A stretch of DNA of 64,000 nt from Streptomyces sp. AP-93 (lineage in GTDB: Bacteria > Actinomycetota > Actinomycetes > Streptomycetales > Streptomycetaceae). Positions 28,877 to 37,460 of the stretch are shown here, one piece after another (the first letter of the stretch is position 1; the number at the start of each line of letters is the position of its first letter). Location: the NCBI RefSeq assembly GCF_022808175.1, contig NZ_JALGBX010000009.1, positions 124,001 to 188,000 on the forward strand, read 5' to 3'. The notes under the pieces are model-generated. The model did no database searches, was not told the DNA's origin, and saw only the letters and a program-made list of their open reading frames with translations. Both the position numbers and the translations under genes were made by a program.

Positions 28877-29044
28877 CTACTTGTCGAAGTTCTCGACGGT
28901 CCCGTCGAAGGGTTCGCGGGCCCTGTCCTTGGCCTGGTCGACGGCCTGCGAGGCGCGCTCGGAGACCTCGTCCTGCTTGCCGGAGGCCTTCGCCTTCTCC
29001 GCGAGTTCCTTGGCCTTGTCCTGGAACTGGTCCTTGATACCCAT
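28877..29044 (-). CDS. Small charged protein, CsbD-like
   Basis: 55 residues beginning MGIKDQFQDKAKELAEKAKA and ending TVENFDK. It is almost entirely polar and predicted helical, with Lys/Glu/Asp/Ala periodicity and no cysteine. Small CsbD-type stress proteins look like this, but the match is compositional and not certain. GAGTGAGGAC precedes the ATG at 29044. A strong terminator follows its stop. Codon bias and the isolated gene context support that it is real. Confidence 0.7.
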   Translation of the reverse strand: MGIKDQFQDKAKELAEKAKASGKQDEVSERASQAVDQAKDRAREPFDGTVENFDK

Positions 29045-29122
29045 GTGTCCTCACTCCTGTAGCGGTGTTCGGTAAGGGGAACCCGACCAGTCTCACCCAG
29101 GTGGACATTCCTCGCATTCCGG

Positions 29123-30007
29123 TCAGCGACCGGGGCTGCGCTCCTGCTCGTCCGCGGCCCCGCCGGCCCCCACAAGTCCCTTGGAAACACTGGCCAGTCG
29201 CGGCTCGAACCGCTTCATCTCGCGCTGTCCGACTGCCGAGATGATCCCGGGCAGGTACCCGCGGAACCCCTGCATGCCGCGCAGCCACCACTGGGCGTAC
29301 ACGTGGGCGGAGCGGCGCTCGATGCCCGCCACGATCCGGTCGACGGCCGGCCCCAGCGGGTAGGTCCGGTTCGACGGCCACGGCAGCCGCTGGCGCAGTT
29401 CGCGCATGACCTCGTCCTGGTCGGCGCCGCGCACCATGTCGGTGTCGGTCCAGGACAGGTAGCCGACGCCCACCTTGACCCCCTTGTAGCCGACCTCGGC
29501 GCTCAGGCAGTGCGCGAAGGCCTCGACCCCGGACTTGGAGGCGCAGTAGGCGGTCATCATCGGAGCCGGGGTGATCGCCGCGAGGGAGGCGATCTGCAGG
29601 AAGTAGCCGCGGCTCTCCATCAGTACGGGCAGGAAGGCGCGGGCGGTGACGGCCCCGCCGATGAGGTTGACCTCGATGACCCGGCGCCACGCATCGGGGT
29701 CGGAGTCCACGAAGGGTCCGCCGGAGGCGACGCCCGCGTTGGCGACGACGATGTCCACCTTGCCGAAGCGCTGCTTGACCTCCTGCGCCACCCGGGCCAT
29801 GGCCTCGTGGTCGGTGACGTCGGCGTACCAGTGGTCGCTGTCGGTGTGCAGTCGCTCGGAGACCTCCTTGAGGGCCTCGGGCTCCAGGCCCACGAGGGCC
29901 ACCTTCGCGCCGCGTGCGGACAGTTTGCGGGCGAGCAGTTCGCCGACCCCGCGCGCGGCCCCCGTGACGACGGCGACCTGGCCTTCCAGACTCCTACGGG
30001 CACTCAC
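29123..30007 (-). CDS. Short-chain dehydrogenase/reductase
   Basis: 294 residues. Rossmann motif TGAARGVG near residue 16, the NAG motif in VVANAGVASGG, and the catalytic set Ser (QIASLA) with Tyr-x3-Lys in AYCASKSG. The C-terminal ~80 residues (WLRGMQGFRGYLPG) are an amphipathic extension seen in lipid-associated SDRs. The start is GTG at 30007 with AGGAGAAG ahead, overlapping the hydrolase stop by GTGA. It is the last gene of a monooxygenase-hydrolase-SDR operon. The likely reaction is NAD(P)-dependent alcohol/ketone interconversion; the substrate is unknown. Confidence 0.92.
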   Translation of the reverse strand: MSARRSLEGQVAVVTGAARGVGELLARKLSARGAKVALVGLEPEALKEVSERLHTDSDHWYADVTDHEAMARVAQEVKQRFGKVDIVVANAGVASGGPFVDSDPDAWRRVIEVNLIGGAVTARAFLPVLMESRGYFLQIASLAAITPAPMMTAYCASKSGVEAFAHCLSAEVGYKGVKVGVGYLSWTDTDMVRGADQDEVMRELRQRLPWPSNRTYPLGPAVDRIVAGIERRSAHVYAQWWLRGMQGFRGYLPGIISAVGQREMKRFEPRLASVSKGLVGAGGAADEQERSPGR

Positions 30008-30966
30008 GGGGTCTTCTCCTTCGCGGGACGGTTGGTGTCGCAGCGGCTGACGGCGGAGCGTGCGACATACGCCTCGGCGAGCTCGCGCACGGCGGCGGTG
30101 ACGGCCTCCGGGGCCTCGATCGGGCTCATGTGCCCCACCCCGGTCAGTTCGGTGAGCCCCACGCAGTTCGGCAGCGCGGCGGCCAGCCCCCGGGCGTGCA
30201 CGATCGGCGTCAGCCGGTCGCTCTTGCCGCCGAGGACGGCGGTGGGCACGGTGAGCGCGGCCAGTTGCGCGTCCAGGTCCAGGGCGGCCAGCACCCCGGA
30301 CCAGGCGTGCCGCACCCGGGTGGGGCAGGCGTGGACGATCCGCGCGCAGGCCTCGACCTTGTCGGGCGCGGAGCCGGGGCCCATCGTGGCGTACTTCAGC
30401 ACCTTGCGGGCGACGGGCGTGACGGGCCCGAGCGGGGCCCGGGATCCCAGGACCGCCCCGGTGATACGGGTCCTCGCGCGGCCGGCGCGCCACGGCAGGA
30501 CCTGCGCCTCCTCGACCAGCCGGCCGCTGCCGGTGCTGCACAGCAGCGCGGCCGCGGCGTGTTCGGCGAACTCCGGCCGGGCGGCGGCGGCCATGACCGT
30601 CATCCCGCCCATGGAGTGGCCCGCGATGACGGCCTTCTCGCCGGGGGCGAGGGTGGCCCCCAGGACGGCGACCAGGTCGTCGGCGAGGGCGGCGGTGCCG
30701 TAGCCGGACACGGAGCCCGCGGGGCTGCGGCCGTGGCCCCGCTGGTCGTAGGCGATGACCCGGTGTCCGGTGGACAGGGCCCGTATCTGCGCGGCCCAGA
30801 AGGCGGTGGAACAGGTCCAGCCGTGCGCGAGCACGACGGCCGGGGCTCCGTCCTCGCCGTGCACCTCGACGTGCAGGCGCGAACCGTCGGCGGAGGTGGC
30901 GACCAGCTCCCGGCGGGCGGCCGGCGGGGCGTACGGCCCCGCGGTCACGTGCGTCAGGCGGCTCAC
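30004..30966 (-). CDS. Alpha/beta-fold hydrolase
   Basis: 320 residues. Oxyanion motif HGWTCSTAFW, strand RVIAYDQRGHGRS, nucleophile elbow AGHSMGGM and a late catalytic His in GVGHMSPIE. It would hydrolyse esters, such as those made by the adjacent Baeyer-Villiger monooxygenase. GTGA overlaps join it to the monooxygenase upstream (start GTG at 30966) and to the SDR downstream (30004-30007), so the three enzymes are probably made in fixed proportion. Confidence 0.92.
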   Translation of the reverse strand: MSRLTHVTAGPYAPPAARRELVATSADGSRLHVEVHGEDGAPAVVLAHGWTCSTAFWAAQIRALSTGHRVIAYDQRGHGRSPAGSVSGYGTAALADDLVAVLGATLAPGEKAVIAGHSMGGMTVMAAAARPEFAEHAAAALLCSTGSGRLVEEAQVLPWRAGRARTRITGAVLGSRAPLGPVTPVARKVLKYATMGPGSAPDKVEACARIVHACPTRVRHAWSGVLAALDLDAQLAALTVPTAVLGGKSDRLTPIVHARGLAAALPNCVGLTELTGVGHMSPIEAPEAVTAAVRELAEAYVARSAVSRCDTNRPAKEKTP

Positions 30967-32537
30967 GCGGCCCCCTCCTGCACGGCTTCGGCCGCACCGG
31001 CCACCGGGACCCGTTCCCGCTCGCGCTCCCGGACCCGTACGACCTCGTACTCGCCCAGGTCCACGCCCAGGGTCTCCTTGCGGAACTCCCCGGTGGTGCC
31101 CGGCCAGACCGTGGTGTTGCGGCCCTGCGCGTCGAGGTACCAGCTGGTGCAGCCGCCGGTGTTCCACACCGTCCGCTCCATCCGGACCTGCACCTGCCGG
31201 TTCCAGGCGTTGACCGCGGACGGCCGGGCGGCGAGGGCGACCTTCCCGCCCGAACCGCTTCCACCGAGGACGCCGAGCTGGCGCATGTAGTCCGCCATGT
31301 AGTTCAGCTGCGACTCGATCATCAGGATCATCGAGCTGTTCCCGAGCCCGGTGTTCGGCCCGATGATCGTCATCCAGTTCGGGAAGCCCGCCGCGGTCGC
31401 CCCGCGCAGGGACTGCATCCCGTCCTTCCAGACCTCCGCGAGGGTCTTGCCGTCCACGCCCACCACCCGGTCGGCGATCGGCATGTCCGTGACGTGGAAG
31501 CCGGTGCCGAAGACGATCGCGTCGACCTCGGTCTCGGTCCCGTCGGCCGCCACCAGCACCGAACCCCGGATCTCCTTGAGCCCGGAGGCCACGAGGTCCA
31601 CGTTGGTCCGGGCGAGCGCCGGGTAGTACTCGCTCGACAGCAGGATCCGCTTGCAGCCGATGCGGTACGAGGGCGTCAGCTTGGCCCGCAGCTCCGGGTC
31701 CTTGATCGAGCGCGCCATGTTCGCCTTGGCGAGGGACTCGATCAGCCCCAGCTGGCCCGGCCGTTTGGTGAAGGCGCTGACCTGGAGTTCCCGTATCCCC
31801 CACAGCAGCCCGCGGCGGGCCGCCCGGGTGAAGGGCAGCTGGCGGTGCAGCCAGCGCTCCACCGAGGTGATCGCCCGGTCGGTGCGCGGCATCACCCACG
31901 GCGGGGTGCGCTGGAAGAGGGTGAGCCGCTCCACCTCGGGCGCGATGGCGGGCACGATCTGGATGGCGGAGGCGCCCGTACCGATCATGGCGACGCGCTT
32001 GCCGCGCAGGTCGTAGTCGTGGTCCCAGCGGGCGGAGTGGAAGACCTTGCCCGGGAAGCCGGCCAGTCCGGGTATCTCCGGCATCTTCGGGTCCGACAGC
32101 GGCCCGGTGGCGGAGACGACCACGTCGGCGGTGAGGTCCCCGCCCGAGGTCTCTATCTCCCACCGCATCCCGTCGGCGTCCCACCGCATCATGCGGACCT
32201 CGTGGTTCAGCCGGATGTGGCGGCGCAGCCCGAAGGTGTCGGCGACGTGCTCCAGGTACTCCCTGATCGCGGGCTGCCCCGAGAAGGTGCGGGGCCAGTC
32301 GGGATTGGGGGCGAAGGAGAACGAATACAGATGGGAGGGCACGTCGCAGGCGCACCCGGGGTAGTTGTTGTCCCGCCAGGTACCGCCGACGGAGTCGGCG
32401 CGCTCCAGCACGACGAAGTCCGTGATCCCCTCGCGCCGCAGCCGCACCGCGGCGCCCAGCCCGCCGAACCCGGACCCGATCACCGCCACGCGTACGTGCT
32501 CGCGCTCCTGCTCGCGCCCGTCCATGCCACCGCCCAT
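30963..32537 (-). CDS. Flavin-containing monooxygenase, Baeyer-Villiger type
   Basis: 524 residues. FAD site GSGFGGLG near the N-terminus, NADPH site GTGASAIQ, and the Baeyer-Villiger fingerprint FxGxxxHxxxW[DP] as FPGKVFHSARWD. It would insert oxygen next to a ketone, giving an ester or lactone, using NADPH and FAD. The start chosen is ATG at 32537 (MGGGMDGREQ), preceded by GAAGGTGG; a start at 32630 would run through a palindrome. The set monooxygenase-hydrolase-SDR recalls the first three genes of the mycobacterial mymA operon (Rv3083-Rv3085). A MerR regulator is divergent. Confidence 0.92.
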   Translation of the reverse strand: MGGGMDGREQEREHVRVAVIGSGFGGLGAAVRLRREGITDFVVLERADSVGGTWRDNNYPGCACDVPSHLYSFSFAPNPDWPRTFSGQPAIREYLEHVADTFGLRRHIRLNHEVRMMRWDADGMRWEIETSGGDLTADVVVSATGPLSDPKMPEIPGLAGFPGKVFHSARWDHDYDLRGKRVAMIGTGASAIQIVPAIAPEVERLTLFQRTPPWVMPRTDRAITSVERWLHRQLPFTRAARRGLLWGIRELQVSAFTKRPGQLGLIESLAKANMARSIKDPELRAKLTPSYRIGCKRILLSSEYYPALARTNVDLVASGLKEIRGSVLVAADGTETEVDAIVFGTGFHVTDMPIADRVVGVDGKTLAEVWKDGMQSLRGATAAGFPNWMTIIGPNTGLGNSSMILMIESQLNYMADYMRQLGVLGGSGSGGKVALAARPSAVNAWNRQVQVRMERTVWNTGGCTSWYLDAQGRNTTVWPGTTGEFRKETLGVDLGEYEVVRVRERERERVPVAGAAEAVQEGAA

Positions 32538-32580
32538 GCCAGCCACCTTCGGATGCCGATGCCAAAGCCCACTCGGATGC

Positions 32581-32598
32581 TGCCAGCAATCACTGGCA
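32581..32598. promoter_or_regulatory. Inverted repeat in the monooxygenase/MerR divergent region
   Basis: TGCCAG-CAATCA-CTGGCA, six-base arms with a six-base spacer, 44 bp ahead of the monooxygenase start. MerR proteins bind such dyads within the promoter. That it is the operator of the adjacent MerR protein is inferred from position only. Confidence 0.45.
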
Positions 32599-32745
32599 CA
32601 ATCGGGAGAGTAGAGCAGCCCCGTACTCATGGGTAGGGGTCGCGCCGGGAAAGTTACCGGCAGTACGCCCTAGGCTGCCCACGTGCCGCACAATGCGACG
32701 CAGGACGCAGCGCCACCCACCCGAGCCACAGGAGCAGGGACCACA

Positions 32746-33426
32746 GTGCGCGAATACCGCACGGAAGAGCTGGCCGAGGCCGCCGGCATACCCGTACGCA
32801 CCCTGCGCTTCTACCGGGAGCGCAAGCTCCTGCCGCCGCCCCGCCGCGAGGGCCGCATCGCCTGGTACGACGACCACCACCTGGCCCGGCTGCACACCAT
32901 CGCCGCCCTCCTGGAGCGCGGGCACACGCTCGGCGGGATAGCCGAGCTGACCGTCGCCTTCGAAAACGGCCGCGACGTCGGCCAGCTGGGTGAGCTGCTC
33001 GGCATCGGCTGGTCCGAGGAGACCCCGGTCCGCCTGACGCCCGAGGCCCTCGCCGACTACTTCGAGGGCGAGGTCACCCCGGAGAACCTGGCGGCCTCGC
33101 TCGACCTCGGCTACCTCGCCACCGACGGCGAGGAGATCGTCCACGTCAGCCGCCGGCTCCTGGACGTCTCCTCGGCCCTGGTCCGCGAGGGCGTACCGCT
33201 CTCGGCCGTCCTGGAGGCGGGCCGCCGGGTCCGCGAGCACGCGGACGCGATGGCGGCCCTGTTCGCGGACCTCATCACCACGCACATCTCGGAGGAAGCC
33301 GTCCCGCGCCTGCGCCCCCTGGCCAAGAGCGTGGTCGAGGCGGAACTCACGATGGCCATGGACCGCCTGCGCCCGCCGGCCCCGGGCACCTCTCTGCCCT
33401 CGTCCCCTCAGACGCCGAGCTCGTAG
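32746..33426 (+). CDS. MerR family transcriptional regulator
   Basis: 226 residues with the chosen GTG start (VREYRTEELAEAAG). An upstream in-frame GTG at 32683 would add 21 residues but has no ribosome site, whereas GGAGCAGGGA precedes 32746. The winged helix-turn-helix YRTEELAEAAGIPVRTLRFY and the wing/helix AWYDDHHLARLHTI are typical. The C-terminal domain is not a metal-binding type (no Cys cluster), so an organic ligand or no ligand is likely. Its 3' end overlaps the end of the convergent xthA by 19 bp. It probably controls the divergent monooxygenase operon. Confidence 0.88.
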   Translation: MREYRTEELAEAAGIPVRTLRFYRERKLLPPPRREGRIAWYDDHHLARLHTIAALLERGHTLGGIAELTVAFENGRDVGQLGELLGIGWSEETPVRLTPEALADYFEGEVTPENLAASLDLGYLATDGEEIVHVSRRLLDVSSALVREGVPLSAVLEAGRRVREHADAMAALFADLITTHISEEAVPRLRPLAKSVVEAELTMAMDRLRPPAPGTSLPSSPQTPSS

Positions 33427-34211
33427 ACCACGGTCACGGGCGCGTGGTCGGACCACCGCTCGGGGTGCGTCTCGGCCCGCTCCACGAACGCCTTGACGGC
33501 CTTGGCGGCCAGCCCCGGCGTCGCCACCTGCAGGTCGATCCGCCAGCCGGCGTCGTTGTCGAAGGCCCGCCCGCGGTAGGACCACCAGGAGTACGGCCCC
33601 TCGGTGTCCGGGTGCAGGCTGCGCACCACGTCGACGTACCCGGCGGCGTCGTACACCTGCCCGAGCCACTCGCGCTCCTCGGGCAGGAAGCCGGCGTTCT
33701 TCCGGTTGGTCTTCCAGTTCTTCAGATCAACTTCGCGATGGCAGATGTTCCAGTCGCCACACACGACGACCTCCCGGCCGTCCGCGGCGGCCCGCGCCTT
33801 GAGCTCCTTCAGATAGCCGAGGAACTCCCCCATGAACCGGTACTTCTCGTCCTGCTTCTCGGTCCCGGCCTCCCCGGAGGGCAGGTAGAGGCTGGCGACG
33901 GTCACACCCGGCAGGTCGATCTCCAGGTACCGCCCGCTCGTGTCGAACTCCTCGCTCCCGAAGCCGACCTGCACCCGCTCCGGCTCCCGCCGCGCGTACA
34001 CCGCGACCCCGGCCCGCCCCTTGGCGGCGGCCGGCGCGAACACGGTGTGCCACCCCTCGGGCGCCCGCACCTCGTCCGGAATCTGCCCCTCCTCGGCCCG
34101 TACTTCCTGCAGGCAGACGACGTCGGCGTCGGACCCGGCGAGCCACGGGGAGAACCCCTTCTTGGCGGCAGCGCGGATTCCATTCACGTTTACGGAGGTC
34201 ACAGAGAACAT
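33408..34211 (-). CDS. xthA: Exodeoxyribonuclease III
   Basis: 267 residues. AP endonuclease and 3'-5' exonuclease of base-excision repair. Family motifs in order are SVNVNGIRAAAKKG, the metal-ligand Glu in CLQEVRAEE, the Tyr of RYLEIDLPG, GDWNICHREVDLKN and the final catalytic SDHAPVTV. Length is standard. The start is ATG at 34211. The 3' end overlaps the merR end by 19 bp in convergent orientation, leaving no room for a terminator between them. Confidence 0.95.
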   Translation of the reverse strand: MFSVTSVNVNGIRAAAKKGFSPWLAGSDADVVCLQEVRAEEGQIPDEVRAPEGWHTVFAPAAAKGRAGVAVYARREPERVQVGFGSEEFDTSGRYLEIDLPGVTVASLYLPSGEAGTEKQDEKYRFMGEFLGYLKELKARAAADGREVVVCGDWNICHREVDLKNWKTNRKNAGFLPEEREWLGQVYDAAGYVDVVRSLHPDTEGPYSWWSYRGRAFDNDAGWRIDLQVATPGLAAKAVKAFVERAETHPERWSDHAPVTVVYELGV

Positions 34212-34249
34212 CCCTGCACGATAGCCGGAGCGTTCCGTACGCTGTTCGG

Positions 34250-34750
34250 ATGTCTCAGGAGATACAGCTCCGCGCCGTTCCGTACGACCACCCGGACGCG
34301 GTCAAGCTCAACGACCAAGTACAGATCGAATACCAGGAGCGCTACGACGGCGAGGGCGACGTCACCTTCCTCGACCCGGCGATGTTCGCCCCGCCGCAGG
34401 GCCTCTACCTCCTCGCCTACGACGCTTCGGGCACCCCGATAGCCAGCGGCGGCTGGCGCGGCCACGAGGCCAACGACGAGGGCTACGCGGACGGCGACGC
34501 CGAGCTGAAGCGCATGTACGTGGTCCCCGAGGCCCGCGGCCTGGGCCTGGCCCGCCGCATCCTCGCCGCCCTGGAAGCGGACGCCCGCGCGGCCGGCCGC
34601 CTGCGCATGGCCCTGGAAACCGGCGACCAGCAGCCGGAGGCCATCGCCCTCTACCTCTCCGAGGGCTACACCCTGACGGACGCCAAATTCGGCCACTACC
34701 GCTTCCACGACTCCAGCCGCTGCATGACCAAGCCGCTGAACCCGGCCTGA
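34250..34750 (+). CDS. GNAT family N-acetyltransferase
   Basis: 166 residues. GNAT motif A is visible as LKRMYVVPEARGLGLARRILAALE (R/Q-x-x-G-x-G/A), followed by ALETGDQQPEAIALY and LSEGYTLTDAKFGHYRF. It transfers acetyl from acetyl-CoA to an amine on an unknown substrate. The ATG at 34250 lies 38 bases from the xthA start, so both share a divergent promoter region. A hairpin 80 bp after the stop probably ends the transcript. Confidence 0.9.
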   Translation: MSQEIQLRAVPYDHPDAVKLNDQVQIEYQERYDGEGDVTFLDPAMFAPPQGLYLLAYDASGTPIASGGWRGHEANDEGYADGDAELKRMYVVPEARGLGLARRILAALEADARAAGRLRMALETGDQQPEAIALYLSEGYTLTDAKFGHYRFHDSSRCMTKPLNPA

Positions 34751-34830
34751 CCGGGCCCGAGTCGGGCGCGGCCGCGGGCCCGCGCCCGACCTCGATCCGG
34801 TTCCGGCCCGAGCCCGGCCCCGAACGCAAA

Positions 34831-34863
34831 AGATCCCGCCCGGTCTTTCGACCGGACGGGATC
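34831..34863. terminator. Terminator hairpin shared by the GNAT gene and tRNA-Ala
   Basis: Stem of 15 bp with one mismatch (AGATCCCGCCCGGTC, loop TTTC, then its complement), between the convergent GNAT gene and the tRNA gene. It can stop transcription from both sides. Confidence 0.8.
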
Positions 34864-34902
34864 TCGTGACGTTCTCGGGAGCAACCCGTGAACTGTCGTT
34901 TG

Positions 34903-34976
34903 TGGACCTGTGGGGATTTGAACCCCAGACCCCCTCGATGCGAACGAGGTGCGCTACCAGACTGCGCCACAGGCCC
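34903..34976 (-). tRNA. tRNA-Ala (anticodon CGC)
   Basis: 74-base cloverleaf on the minus strand. Acceptor GGGCCTG pairs with CAGGTCC (one G-U pair). The D stem is GCGC/GCGC. The anticodon stem CCTCG/CGAGG encloses loop TTCGCAT, giving anticodon CGC, which reads the alanine codon GCG. The T arm is TGGGG-TTCAAAT-CCCCA. The discriminator base is A and no CCA is encoded. A terminator lies about 40 bases downstream. Confidence 0.95.
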
Positions 34977-35054
34977 TTGCGACGTGTGAAACATTAGCAT
35001 CCCCTCGCGGGTGCTCCAAAACCGGTATCGGGGAGCGTCCGCGCAGGTCATCGA

Positions 35055-36065
35055 TCACTCGTTCGCGGCGCGCGGCCGCTCGTCGCCCTCGTACTGGTCG
35101 AAGAGGGGGGTACGGGCCGCGTCGCGCGGGCGGGTCCGCGGTGACGGGGTCGACGGCTGGGCGCGCAGGCGGGGTTCCGTCGGCTCGGCCGTGCTGGAGC
35201 GGGCCGCGCTCCAGGGGTCCGGGGTCGCCGGGCCGGTGGCGCGCGGGGCGACCGGGGCCGTCACGTACGTCGGCAGCGGCACCGGGACGGGCTCCCAGCT
35301 GTCACCGCGGGCGGGACCGCGCTCGCGTTCGCGCTGCTGGTCCACCCACTCCGCGTGGTCGGTCTGCTCGACCAGGGCGCGCCGGCCGGCCTCCTGCGGG
35401 GAGACGGGTGGCGCGGGGTCCGGGTCGGAGCCGGCGGCGGGCTCGGACTCCCGGCGCCGGGGGCGGTTCTCGCGCAGGTGGCGGGCGGCCGCCTCGGCGC
35501 GCCGCCGGTCCATGGTGAACTCGTAGCGGCGTCGCTCCTGGACCCGCAGGTGCACGATGTACGTGCTCAGCAGCAGGGCGGGGACGGCCGGGGCCCACAG
35601 GTACTGGAGTCCGCCGACGGCGGCGGCGACCGCGCCGAGGGTGAAGATCAGGAAGAGCAGCGCGGTGGTGCGCCGGCGGCGGGCCAGGACGACCAGGCGC
35701 TGCTCGCGGCGGGCCCGCTCCGCGCGGTCGGCCCGCTCGGAGGCGGCCGATCTCGGCTCGGAACGGGTCGGCGGGGGCACGACGACCGCCCGGGCGTCGG
35801 CGGCGTCCACGGGTTTCACCGTTTCCGTCGCGGCGTCCGGGTCCGCGGGGGGCTGGGGCTGCGCCTCTTCGTCACCGCGCTCACGCAGTCCCTTGGCGTA
35901 ACGGCGCTCCATTCCCGCCCGGCCGGAAAGCAGCCGGATGGCGGTGGAGAAGCGTTCCGTCGGACGGGCTTCGTTCAGCTCGTCCTGCCTCCGGAGCCAC
36001 ATGGGCACCAAGTAGGCGGCCCAGGCCCCGACAATGACTGCGTAGATGAGGCCGCTGCTGCTCAC
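35055..36065 (-). CDS. sepX: Divisome membrane protein SepX / gephyrin-like receptor GlpR
   Basis: 336 residues starting VSSSGLIYAVIVGAWAAYLVPMWLRR (GTG at 36065; a GTG three codons earlier is possible). An N-terminal membrane helix is followed by the conserved RRQDELNEARPTERFSTAIRLLSGR region, an Arg/Glu-rich cytoplasmic stretch, two more membrane helices (about residues 130-172), and a Pro/Arg-rich disordered tail. In Streptomyces SepX stabilises FtsZ rings. In corynebacteria the homologue GlpR is the membrane receptor of the gephyrin-like protein Glp. A glp-type gene lies three genes upstream (38050-39405), matching that partnership. Family identity rests on the N-terminal sequence and gene order. 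Confidence 0.88.
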   Translation of the reverse strand: MSSSGLIYAVIVGAWAAYLVPMWLRRQDELNEARPTERFSTAIRLLSGRAGMERRYAKGLRERGDEEAQPQPPADPDAATETVKPVDAADARAVVVPPPTRSEPRSAASERADRAERARREQRLVVLARRRRTTALLFLIFTLGAVAAAVGGLQYLWAPAVPALLLSTYIVHLRVQERRRYEFTMDRRRAEAAARHLRENRPRRRESEPAAGSDPDPAPPVSPQEAGRRALVEQTDHAEWVDQQRERERGPARGDSWEPVPVPLPTYVTAPVAPRATGPATPDPWSAARSSTAEPTEPRLRAQPSTPSPRTRPRDAARTPLFDQYEGDERPRAANE

Positions 36066-36222
36066 ACCCCACACCGTAGAGGGACGCGGCCGGGCGGATC
36101 CGCCAATTGGGACGGCGTGTCGCGCGATCTCGCTGATATCACGGACTTTTTTTGTGATTCTTCGGATCAGGTTATGGGCGAATCGGTCATGGGGCGAAAG
36201 AATTCGAACAGATATCGGATTT

Positions 36223-36873
36223 CTATTGTTCCGGCGGCTTGCCCTGCTCGGCGGGACCGTGCGGATGACGTTCCCGGTGCCAGCGGCGCAGCAGTCCCTC
36301 GCGCACTTCCTCCGCCGTCAGCGCGTACACGAGGTGATCGCGCCAGGCCCCGTCGATGTGCAGGTACCGCGGGCGCAGTCCCTCCTCGCGGAAGCCCAGC
36401 TTCTCCACCACCCGCCGGCTCGGCCCGTTCTCCGGCCGGATGCACACCTCGATCCGGTGCAGCCCGACCTTGCCGAAGCAGTGGTCCACCGCCAGCGCGA
36501 CCGCCGTCGGCATCACACCGCGGCCCGCCACGTCCCGGTCCACCCAGTAGCCCACGTGGCCCGCGCACATCGAGCCCCAGGTGATCCCGGCGACCGTCAG
36601 CTGGCCCACCAGGCGGCCCTGGTACTCGATGACGAACGGCAGCATGCGCCCCGCCTTCGCCTCCGCCCGCAGGTGGCGCACCATCTGGCGGTACGTCGGC
36701 CGCTGGATCACCGGCCCCCAGGGCGCGGGCGGCGGGATCGTCGCCTCCCACGGCCGCAGCCAGTCGCGGTTGCGGCGGTTGACCTCGCGCCACGCGGTCT
36801 GGTCCCGCAGCTTTATCGGCCGGAGCGTGACATCGCCGTCCGCCAGCACCACCGGCCAGGAGGGGCCGTTCAG
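36223..36873 (-). CDS. GNAT acetyltransferase, RimJ-like
   Basis: 216 residues if started at CTG 36873; 209 if at the first in-frame GTG (36852). CTG is favoured because GGGAG lies about six bases ahead and CTGA overlaps the mogA stop just as GTGA does in the neighbouring gene pairs, whereas the GTG has no ribosome site. RimJ/RimL features are LRPIKLRDQTAWREVNRRN, VGYWVDRDVAGRGVMPTAVALAVDHCF and CIRPENGPSRRVVEKLGFREEG. It would acetylate protein N-termini or a small molecule. The position ahead of sepX/glpR is conserved in mycobacteria (Rv0995-Rv0996). Confidence 0.88.
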   Translation of the reverse strand: MNGPSWPVVLADGDVTLRPIKLRDQTAWREVNRRNRDWLRPWEATIPPPAPWGPVIQRPTYRQMVRHLRAEAKAGRMLPFVIEYQGRLVGQLTVAGITWGSMCAGHVGYWVDRDVAGRGVMPTAVALAVDHCFGKVGLHRIEVCIRPENGPSRRVVEKLGFREEGLRPRYLHIDGAWRDHLVYALTAEEVREGLLRRWHRERHPHGPAEQGKPPEQ

Positions 36874-37460
36874 CTCGTGCTCCCGGGCGGTCTGCCCCCG
36901 GGACGGGGGTGGTCTCCGCCGCGGATCTGGTCGACGGCGTGCAGCAGGACGCGGGACAGGACCGCGATCCCGTCGCGGACCCCGCCCGTGGAACCGGGCA
37001 GGTTCACGATCAGGGTGTGTCCGGCCACTCCCGCCAGACCCCGGGACAGGGCCGCGGTGGGCACCTTCGCCAGGGACTCGGCGCGGATGGCCTGCGGGAT
37101 GCCCGGGATCTCGTAGTCCAGTACCCGGGCAGTGGCGTCGGGGGTCCGGTCGGTGGGCGAGATGCCGGTGCCGCCGGTGGTCAGGATAACGTCGTACCCG
37201 GCGGCCACGCCCTCGCGCAGGGCCGCCTCCACCGGGTCCCCGTCGGGGACCACGCGCGGGCCGTCCACCGCGAAGCCGAGCGCGCGCAGGCCCTCGGCGA
37301 GCACCGGGCCGCCCTTGTCCGCGTACACGCCCTGCGAGGCCCGGTTCGAGGCCGTGACGACCAGCGCGCGCAGCGCGGGGGCCCCGGGCGTCACGGTTTC
37401 CGCCGCCTCAGCAGGGGCATGGGCGTGGCTGTGCACCTCGCCGCCGCGCGGGGCGTTCAC
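36870..37460 (-). CDS. mogA: Molybdenum cofactor biosynthesis protein MogA/MoaB
   Basis: 196 residues. Adenylylates molybdopterin before metal insertion. Motifs are RALVVTASNRASQGVYADKGGP, DVILTTGGTGISPTDRTPDAT (the Gly-rich MPT site), GHTLIVNLPGSTGGVRDGI and DQIRGGDHPR. A His/Ala-rich leader of ~30 residues precedes the fold. The start is GTG at 37460, overlapping the moaC stop (GTGA). It lies in the galU-glp-moaC-mogA-GNAT-sepX row and could also serve the nitrate reductase encoded 15 kb away (inference). Confidence 0.94.
   Translation of the reverse strand: MNAPRGGEVHSHAHAPAEAAETVTPGAPALRALVVTASNRASQGVYADKGGPVLAEGLRALGFAVDGPRVVPDGDPVEAALREGVAAGYDVILTTGGTGISPTDRTPDATARVLDYEIPGIPQAIRAESLAKVPTAALSRGLAGVAGHTLIVNLPGSTGGVRDGIAVLSRVLLHAVDQIRGGDHPRPGGRPPGSTS

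Noticed and set aside
36117..36121. WhiA-type GACAC motif upstream of sepX
   Set aside because: A five-base match is expected by chance at this length; there is no supporting WhiB motif I can verify.
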